From: Alkalibacterium sp. MB6
GTDB taxonomy: Bacteria; Bacillota; Bacilli; Lactobacillales; Carnobacteriaceae_A
NCBI RefSeq assembly: GCF_009935905.1
Contig: NZ_PREX01000024.1
Location: forward strand, 1-41,177
Direction of reading: 5' to 3'
DNA: 41,177 bases
Shown here: positions 34,338-41,177 of the stretch, one piece after another
Layout: each line of letters starts with the position of its first letter
Numbering within the stretch: position 1 is the first letter of the stretch
Position numbers and translations under genes: made by a program
The notes under the pieces: model-generated
What the model was told of the DNA's origin: nothing
The model's database searches: none
The model's input: the letters and a program-made list of their open reading frames with translations, nothing else

Positions 34338-34366
34338 TAGTCAAAATAGGTCAAGTATGGTAACAT
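34338..34366 (+). promoter_or_regulatory. Promoter region of ftsH with CtsR-type operator
   Basis: AGTCAAA (34339-34345), three bases, then GGTCAAG (34349-34355) is a direct heptamer repeat of the CtsR operator type (RGTCAAA-N3-RGTCAAA), with one mismatch in the second heptamer. It overlaps a plausible weak promoter: TAGTCA (34338-34343), 17-base spacer, TAACAT (34361-34366). Heat-shock control of ftsH by CtsR is known in lactobacilli. Confidence 0.55.
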
Positions 34367-34432
34367 AGAAAAGGTTACAATATATGTTGAAATAGATACA
34401 AAATAAATTAATGGATATAGATGGAGGATGAC

Positions 34433-36568
34433 ATGAAGAAAGGATTTTTCAGAAGTGGCCTCTTCTACGTCATCGTGTTTCTTGCAGTGATTGGTATTGC
34501 AAGTTGGGCGACTAGTGGCGGACAAGAACAAGCTTCAGAGGGCGTAAGTTCAAGTGAGTTTATCGAATACCTTGAAGAGGACAGAATAGCTGAATTTCAA
34601 GTCCAACCGGTAGCCGGTGTATATGAGATCAGGGGTCGTTTTCGCGAAGGACAAGAAGTAGAAGTTGAAACAGAACAAAATGTGACCTTATTTGGTGGCA
34701 TCGAACAACAACAAGCGAGTTCATTCGTTACGTATGTGTTAATGAATGATACCGCAGTTGAAGAAGTGCTTACTTTATCTAGGGAAAATGACGTCAACGT
34801 TATAACCGTTGAAGAACCGACAACGGGTATTTGGACTAGTCTATTATTAACCTTCCTACCTTTCTTATTGTTTGTAGGTTTTATCTACTTTATGATGGGT
34901 CAAGCTGGTCAAGGTGGCGGTTCAAGTGGTGGACGAGGCGTTATGAACTTCGGTAAGTCCAAAGCTAAGGAAAGCGATGCAAAAACAAGTAAAGTTCGCT
35001 TCGCCGACGTAGCCGGTGCAGATGAAGAAAAAGAAGAATTAGTTGAAATAGTAGAATTCTTGAAAGAACCAAGACGTTTTTCAAATCTCGGTGCACGAAT
35101 CCCAGCGGGTGTCTTGCTAGAAGGACCTCCAGGGACAGGTAAAACATTACTCGCAAAAGCTGTTGCAGGTGAAGCAGGCGTACCTTTCTTCTCTATATCT
35201 GGTTCAGAATTTGTGGAAATGTTTGTTGGTGTCGGTGCGAGCCGAGTTCGAGATTTATTCGAAAATGCCAAAAAGACTGCCCCAGCGATTATCTTTATTG
35301 ATGAGATAGATGCAGTGGGACGTCAGCGTGGTGCTGGTATGGGTGGCGGACACGATGAACGTGAACAGACACTTAACCAGTTACTAGTTGAAATGGATGG
35401 ATTTACGGGCAATGAGGGAGTTATTGTCATTGCTGCGACAAACAGACAAGATGTATTGGATCCGGCTCTTTTAAGACCTGGTCGATTCGATAGACGTATC
35501 ATGGTGGGGCATCCAGATGTCAAAGGCCGTGAAGCTATCTTGAAAGTACACTCGAAAAACAAACCATTATCTCCAAATATTGACTTGAAAGTCATCGCTA
35601 GACAAACGCCAGGTTTTGCAGGAGCAGACTTGGAGAACTTACTGAACGAATCAGCGCTCGTAGCTGCTAGAAGAAACAGTAAGACTATAGAAGCGATAGA
35701 TATTGATGAAGCACATGACCGAGTGATTGCTGGACCAGCTAAGAAGGACCGTGTCATTTCTGAAACTGAACGTGGGATGGTTGCCTATCACGAAGCGGGA
35801 CATACTATTGTCGGTTTAGTATTAAGTGATGCTAGAGTGGTTCATAAAGTAACGATTGTTCCTCGTGGCCGTGCAGGCGGTTATGCCATCATGCTACCAA
35901 GAGAAGACCGTTATTTAATGACTAAAAAAGAATTATTCGAACAAATTGTTGGGTTACTTGGAGGACGTGTGGCTGAAGAAATCGTCTTTAATTCTCAGTC
36001 GAGTGGCGCATCCAACGACTTCCAACAAGCAACACAAATCGCTCGTGCTATGGTAACGGAATACGGTATGAGTGACTTGCTTGGACCCGTTCAGTATGAA
36101 GGAAATAGTCAAGTCTTCCTTGGAAGAGACTATTCTCAATCCAAAACGTATTCTGAACAAGTGGCTTATCAAATTGACCAAGAAGTCTTGAGTATATTAA
36201 ACGAAGCTCATGCTGAGGCAAGACGTATCATTGAAGAGCACAAAGATGCTCACGTGCTTATTGCTGAAAAGCTACTTGAAGTAGAGACTCTTGATGAGAA
36301 ACAAATCAAGTCACTCTTTGAAGAAGGAAAAATGCCAGCACCGGTGACTAATACCCCGAGTGAGTTTCCTCGAGAGAGTGTTGAAGCTGAGAGAGATCCC
36401 GAAGAAGAAAAAATCGGAACAACATTTGAAGAAGTAAAAGCGGCACGTGAAGCAAAAGAGAAACGCCGTGAAGAAAGTTTTGAGGGTGATTCAATGTACT
36501 CTGATGATTCAACTGAGACAGAAGAAGCAACCGATGATAAGAGTAACCGTACAGATACTGAGTCTTAA
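34433..36568 (+). CDS. ftsH: ATP-dependent zinc metalloprotease FtsH
   Basis: A membrane-bound AAA+ protease that degrades misfolded membrane proteins and regulators. ATG 34433 ([16 protein letters not shown]) is chosen as GGAGG lies five bases upstream; an in-frame ATG at 34421 precedes that ribosome binding site and so cannot use it. The 711 residues have two membrane segments (about 9-26 and 136-157) flanking a short extracellular domain. The AAA domain has Walker A GPPGTGKT (231-238), Walker [12 protein letters not shown] and second region RPGRFDRR. The protease site is HEAGH (453-457). The last 70 residues are a Glu/Lys/Asp-rich disordered tail. Upstream a CtsR-type box suggests heat-shock control. 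A terminator follows. Confidence 0.97.
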   Translation: MKKGFFRSGLFYVIVFLAVIGIASWATSGGQEQASEGVSSSEFIEYLEEDRIAEFQVQPVAGVYEIRGRFREGQEVEVETEQNVTLFGGIEQQQASSFVTYVLMNDTAVEEVLTLSRENDVNVITVEEPTTGIWTSLLLTFLPFLLFVGFIYFMMGQAGQGGGSSGGRGVMNFGKSKAKESDAKTSKVRFADVAGADEEKEELVEIVEFLKEPRRFSNLGARIPAGVLLEGPPGTGKTLLAKAVAGEAGVPFFSISGSEFVEMFVGVGASRVRDLFENAKKTAPAIIFIDEIDAVGRQRGAGMGGGHDEREQTLNQLLVEMDGFTGNEGVIVIAATNRQDVLDPALLRPGRFDRRIMVGHPDVKGREAILKVHSKNKPLSPNIDLKVIARQTPGFAGADLENLLNESALVAARRNSKTIEAIDIDEAHDRVIAGPAKKDRVISETERGMVAYHEAGHTIVGLVLSDARVVHKVTIVPRGRAGGYAIMLPREDRYLMTKKELFEQIVGLLGGRVAEEIVFNSQSSGASNDFQQATQIARAMVTEYGMSDLLGPVQYEGNSQVFLGRDYSQSKTYSEQVAYQIDQEVLSILNEAHAEARRIIEEHKDAHVLIAEKLLEVETLDEKQIKSLFEEGKMPAPVTNTPSEFPRESVEAERDPEEEKIGTTFEEVKAAREAKEKRREESFEGDSMYSDDSTETEEATDDKSNRTDTES

Positions 36569-36592
36569 TAGTCAAACCAGTTAATAATAGAT

Positions 36593-36631
36593 AAGAAGAG
36601 GAGGCGTATCACTCGCACTCCTCTTCTTTCC
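36593..36631 (+). terminator. Intrinsic terminator of ftsH
   Basis: A perfect 11-bp stem (36593-36603 with 36618-36628), 14-base loop; the T-run is short. Confidence 0.75.
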
Positions 36632-36686
36632 GTGTAAAACAGATTAGTGAATCCAACAAAATTTGTGAAAAGGATAGTGAAATATA

Positions 36687-37571
36687 GTGTCTGATAAATT
36701 AATTAAAGCTTTAGCCTATAATGATGAGATTCGTGTCTATGTAGTAGATGCCACAGAAATGGTCCAAACAGGACAAAGCAAACACGATACGTGGAGTGCA
36801 GCGACTTGTGCTTTAGGCCGAGCCCTTATAGGAACTACTTTACTTGGTGCCACACTTAAAGGTGAAGACAAACTGACAGTCCGTATAGAAGGCGGCGGTC
36901 CAATTGGTTATATGCTTTTGGACAGTAATGGCAAAGGTGAAACTAAGGGCTATATCAAAAACCCACATGTTAGTCTGCCTTTAAATGAAAAAGGTAAAAT
37001 TGACGTTAGAGAAGCTGTCGGTACAGAGGGCTTACTGACAGTAAGTAAAGATTTAGGGATGAAGCAACCCTTTGTTGGCCAAGTACCTTTAGTTAGTGGA
37101 GAATTAGGAGAAGATTTCACCTATTATATGGCAACGTCTGAGCAAGTTCCCTCAGCTCTCGGTTTATCTGTGCTAGTGAATCCAGACGAAACAGTGAAAG
37201 CAGCAGGTGGTTTCATGATACAGGTTCTCCCTGGGGCTTCTGAAGCAACTATTTCAAAAATTGAAGACACCATCTCAAACCTTCCATTAGTCTCTCAACT
37301 AATGGATCAAGGGGAAACGCCGGAAGAAATCTTGAACCGCTTAGTCACGGACGGGTCAGCTCGCATTTTAGAAGAACAAGACGTATCCTTTACATGTGAC
37401 TGCTCAAAAGAACGTTTCAGAGATGCAATGATTACGTTAGGTGAAAAAGAAATTCAAGCTATGATTGATGAAGACAATGGCGCAGAAGCTGTGTGTCATT
37501 TCTGTAGAACTCCTTATCATTTTAGTGCCGAGGAACTGAATGAAATTAAAGAAGAAGCTCAAAACGCGTAA
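36687..37571 (+). CDS. hslO: Redox-regulated chaperone Hsp33
   Basis: A cytoplasmic holdase activated by oxidative unfolding. The 294 residues match Hsp33: an N-terminal core (AYNDEIRVYVVDATEMV, then GRALIGTTLLGATLKGEDKLTVRIEGGGPIGYM in pattern) and a C-terminal zinc switch with Cys237-Asp-Cys239 (FTCDCSKERF) and Cys270-His-Phe-Cys273 (AVCHFCRTPYHF), the four cysteines that bind zinc when reduced. All are present, so redox switching is expected. The start is GTG at 36687; the ribosome binding site is weak (AAAGGA about 15 bases upstream is the best seen). It follows ftsH and precedes lysS as in Bacillus. Confidence 0.94.
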   Translation: MSDKLIKALAYNDEIRVYVVDATEMVQTGQSKHDTWSAATCALGRALIGTTLLGATLKGEDKLTVRIEGGGPIGYMLLDSNGKGETKGYIKNPHVSLPLNEKGKIDVREAVGTEGLLTVSKDLGMKQPFVGQVPLVSGELGEDFTYYMATSEQVPSALGLSVLVNPDETVKAAGGFMIQVLPGASEATISKIEDTISNLPLVSQLMDQGETPEEILNRLVTDGSARILEEQDVSFTCDCSKERFRDAMITLGEKEIQAMIDEDNGAEAVCHFCRTPYHFSAEELNEIKEEAQNA

Positions 37572-37729
37572 ATCTCCTTCTTTTAATGATATGGACTTCC
37601 AGAGCTAGTAAACTTATGGTAACATTGGTCAGAATGAAGCGATAAAAAAGCTTAATCATATCTAACAGGGAAATAAAAAATAGAATGAAAGCCAAACAGG
37701 AGAGGGTAGACATCTGTCGCGTCTTCTGA

Positions 37730-39289
<1,560 letters not shown>

Positions 39290-39309
39290 GATAATACAGA
39301 AACTTTAAT

Positions 39310-39361
39310 AGCTGATACGTTAAACTGCAGGATGGCATGGTTAACGTATCAGCTTTTTTTC
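39310..39361 (+). terminator. Strong intrinsic terminator of lysS
   Basis: A perfect 14-bp stem (39310-39323 with 39341-39354) followed by at least six T residues. Confidence 0.92.
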
Positions 39362-39451
39362 GTAAACCTTAATTCTCGTATATTTATTGAAAATTCTATA
39401 CTATAATGATAAGAAGAAAAGAATGGTTAGATATAGAAAGTGGGGAAGTAA

Positions 39452-40723
39452 ATGAAGAAGACACGTTGGATAAGTTTTTTAGGAGGAGAAAACCTTCTAT
39501 ATACATTAATTACTTTGATTTTAATAGCTGTAGCATTCATGCTGTTTAATCAGATCGATTATATTTTTACACCTTTATTTGTCATTGTTTCGAATATATT
39601 AATGCCCTTGGTTATAGCACTTTTGCTTTACTATTTATTCGATCCGGTCATTGATTTTTTAGAGAAACATGGAATTAAAAGATTATATGGAGTAGCCTTG
39701 CTCTTTATAGCGATTGTCGGTTTAGTGGTTTTTGGGATAATTGCTTTATACCCACTTCTCCGTGAACAGGCGATTAGTTTAGTCGAAAACTTTCCGGATT
39801 TCGTAGACTCCATCTTAAACACCGTAACTGGATGGATATCCTCTATGCCATTTGGAGAAGAGATTGGTTCTCTGATTAGTGAAGGAGAAGATTTACTAAA
39901 TCAAATTCCAGAAAATATTGGTGACTTTCTTTCTGGAGGAAGGAGCCGTATATCAAATATCGCTGCAAGCGTCACAAGTTTTGTTGTTACCTTAGTCACC
40001 TTCCCGATCATATTATTCTTTATGCTGAAGGACGAGCAAAAATTTTTCAAATCTGTTTTGACTATTATGCCACCTAAATGGCGTGAACATACGCTTAGAG
40101 TGTCTTCTGAAGTGAATACTCAAGTTGGTTCTTACATTAAAGGTCAGTTAATCATTGCCGGATCAATCGGTGTGATGATGTTCATTGGATTTACAATTAT
40201 CGGTTTGGAATATAGTGGAATACTGGCTATCATAGCAAGTTTCACATCAATTATTCCTTACTTGGGTCCAACTTTAGCTATCATACCCGCTTTAGTTATT
40301 GCACTGACAGACTCTTGGTGGATGGTTCTCCAATTAGGTTTAGTGTGGGCGGTTGTTCAATTTATAGATGGCAACTTAATTGAACCGAATGTTATGGGAC
40401 GACAACTAAACGTTCACCCATTAACTATTGTCATCGTATTATTAGTAATGGGAGACTTACTAGGTTTATTCGGCTTAATACTAGGGGTACCTATATATGC
40501 TATTCTTAAAGTTATCGTTGTTCATTTCTTCCAGCAGTTCAAAAAGCGCTACAATAAATATTACGGAGACGTTGCTGGAGATTATGAAGTGAAGCCAATT
40601 GAAGAAGCGATAAGCGGATCCAAAAAACCTGATTCACAAATGATGAGAAATATTAAAATCGCTAAACTTAAGCGACAAAAAGCAAAGGAACATATAGAAC
40701 AAGAAAATGATGAATCAGAGTAA
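39452..40723 (+). CDS. AI-2E family membrane protein (exporter/permease type)
   Basis: A 423-residue polytopic protein with about seven or eight hydrophobic segments, matching the AI-2E (YtvI/TqsA/UPF0118) family: an N-terminal membrane pair with PLVIALLLYYLFDPVIDFLE, an extracellular stretch near 115-170 (WISSMPFGEEIGSLI...), then GQLIIAGSIGVMMFIGFTIIGLEY, IPYLGPTLAIIPA and the characteristic FIDGNLIEPNVMGRQLNVHPL near residues 305-325. Members include proposed autoinducer-2 exporters and Na+(Li+)/H+ antiporters of alkaliphiles; substrate cannot be set here. The C-terminal 60 residues are charged and cytoplasmic. A GGGGAAG lies before ATG. Single-gene unit between lysS and the rRNA operon. 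Confidence 0.9.
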   Translation: MKKTRWISFLGGENLLYTLITLILIAVAFMLFNQIDYIFTPLFVIVSNILMPLVIALLLYYLFDPVIDFLEKHGIKRLYGVALLFIAIVGLVVFGIIALYPLLREQAISLVENFPDFVDSILNTVTGWISSMPFGEEIGSLISEGEDLLNQIPENIGDFLSGGRSRISNIAASVTSFVVTLVTFPIILFFMLKDEQKFFKSVLTIMPPKWREHTLRVSSEVNTQVGSYIKGQLIIAGSIGVMMFIGFTIIGLEYSGILAIIASFTSIIPYLGPTLAIIPALVIALTDSWWMVLQLGLVWAVVQFIDGNLIEPNVMGRQLNVHPLTIVIVLLVMGDLLGLFGLILGVPIYAILKVIVVHFFQQFKKRYNKYYGDVAGDYEVKPIEEAISGSKKPDSQMMRNIKIAKLKRQKAKEHIEQENDESE

Positions 40724-40766
40724 GTAGCAAGATCTCCTAAAGTTAACTTATAGCAAAAACAAAAAA

Positions 40767-40813
40767 GCTTCTGCTTCAATGCCAGTACAGGGTGTTGTAG
40801 CAGAAGTTTTTTT
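40767..40813 (+). terminator. Intrinsic terminator after the AI-2E gene
   Basis: CTTCTGCT (40768-40775) pairs with AGCAGAAG (40799-40806), followed by a run of T residues. Confidence 0.88.
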
Positions 40814-40838
40814 AATGACTGAAAAATTCAAAAAAGAG

Positions 40839-40867
40839 TTGACGGAAAGACTATAAGATGATATTAT
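40839..40867 (+). promoter_or_regulatory. rRNA operon promoter P1
   Basis: TTGACG (40839-40844), 17-base spacer, TATTAT (40862-40867). First of three tandem promoters. Confidence 0.6.
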
Positions 40868-40928
40868 TAATCTCGTTGCTAAAACGACTACCAAATAAAG
40901 AGTCGAATAAAACTTCTTGAAAATAGTA

Positions 40929-40957
40929 TTGACAGAAGATAAGCAATGGGTTATAAT
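40929..40957 (+). promoter_or_regulatory. rRNA operon promoter P2
   Basis: Perfect TTGACA (40929-40934), 17-base spacer and perfect TATAAT (40952-40957). Confidence 0.85.
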
Positions 40958-40994
40958 AAAATAGCTGTCGGAGAGAGTAAGGGAACGCTTGCAA

Positions 40995-41053
40995 ATTTAA
41001 AGTTTTAAAACTTTAAATAAAGTGTTGACACCTAATCGAAGCGATGGTATGAT
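40995..41053 (+). promoter_or_regulatory. rRNA operon promoter P3 with AT-rich palindromic upstream element
   Basis: Perfect TTGACA (41025-41030), 17-base spacer, TATGAT (41048-41053). Directly upstream is a perfect 24-base A/T palindrome (40995-41018, centre TTTTAAAA) in the position of an UP element. Confidence 0.8.
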
Positions 41054-41177
41054 ATAAAAGTTGCTGCGAAACGCAGACAACCCAAATGAGAAACACTGGA
41101 TCTTTGAAAACTGAACAAAGTAAAACAACCAAATGTGCAGGGGTCTTCGGTTCATTTATGAATCAAGACAACTATAG
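41054..41177 (+). other. rRNA operon leader (16S gene begins beyond the window)
   Basis: Downstream of P3 come a small hairpin CTGCG/CGCAG (41064-41076) and the conserved leader stretch TCTTTGAAAACTGAACAAA (41101-41119), which I know from Firmicute rrn leaders. No mature 16S start sequence (GAGTTTGATC) is reached before the edge. Confidence 0.75.

Overview
The window is a chromosomal segment of a low-GC Gram-positive bacterium. Gene content (veg, ispE, purR, glmU, prs, pth, mfd, a yabN-type mazG gene, rqcP, divIC, an S1-domain gene, tilS, hpt, ftsH, hslO, lysS, then an rRNA leader) is the classic Firmicutes segment next to an rrn operon. An L-lactate dehydrogenase, a pyruvate carboxylase, a zinc ABC operon and the absence of the sporulation genes that sit here in Bacillus (spoVT, yabP/yabQ) point to Lactobacillales, perhaps Carnobacteriaceae. 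The very acidic secreted lipoproteins would suit a halotolerant or alkaliphilic member. The family assignment is inference.

Layout. Positions 1-3900 are a visibly AT-richer accessory block: a membrane-anchored protein of unknown function (266-1525), a 253-base gap with a candidate promoter and a perfect stem-loop, and a large reverse transcriptase (1779-3752) of the defence-associated/abortive-infection kind. This is the most likely place for an undescribed system. Positions 3950-5807 hold a ThiW-type ECF S-component and a lipoprotein made of two copies of one domain. Positions 6077-10059 hold veg, ispE and a zinc uptake operon (adcA-adcC-adcB) under a textbook Zur box. Positions 10251-18215 hold pyc, purR, a minus-strand YflT-type gene, glmU and prs.

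Positions 18316-25552 are a mixed-orientation stretch lying inside what is usually a compact prs-pth-mfd cluster: a NusG-domain-II membrane protein with a probable CTG start, ldh (minus), an S9 peptidase, tandem palindromic repeats, glmS (minus), an acidic lipoprotein and a zinc-ribbon membrane protein. Positions 25674-39289 return to the conserved cluster on the plus strand. The window ends with an AI-2E family membrane protein and three tandem promoters leading into an rRNA operon whose 16S gene lies beyond the edge.

Regulation can be read at several points. A Zur operator covers the zinc operon start. A CtsR-type box sits at the ftsH promoter. Candidate PurBoxes lie upstream of veg and purR. 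A set of related AGTGGT(C/A)TA sites is placed around the promoters of glmU, glmS and the YflT-type gene and suggests a GntR-family (NagR/DasR-like) amino-sugar regulon joining the two key UDP-GlcNAc biosynthesis genes, which lie about 8 kb apart. Most transcription units end in clear intrinsic terminators.
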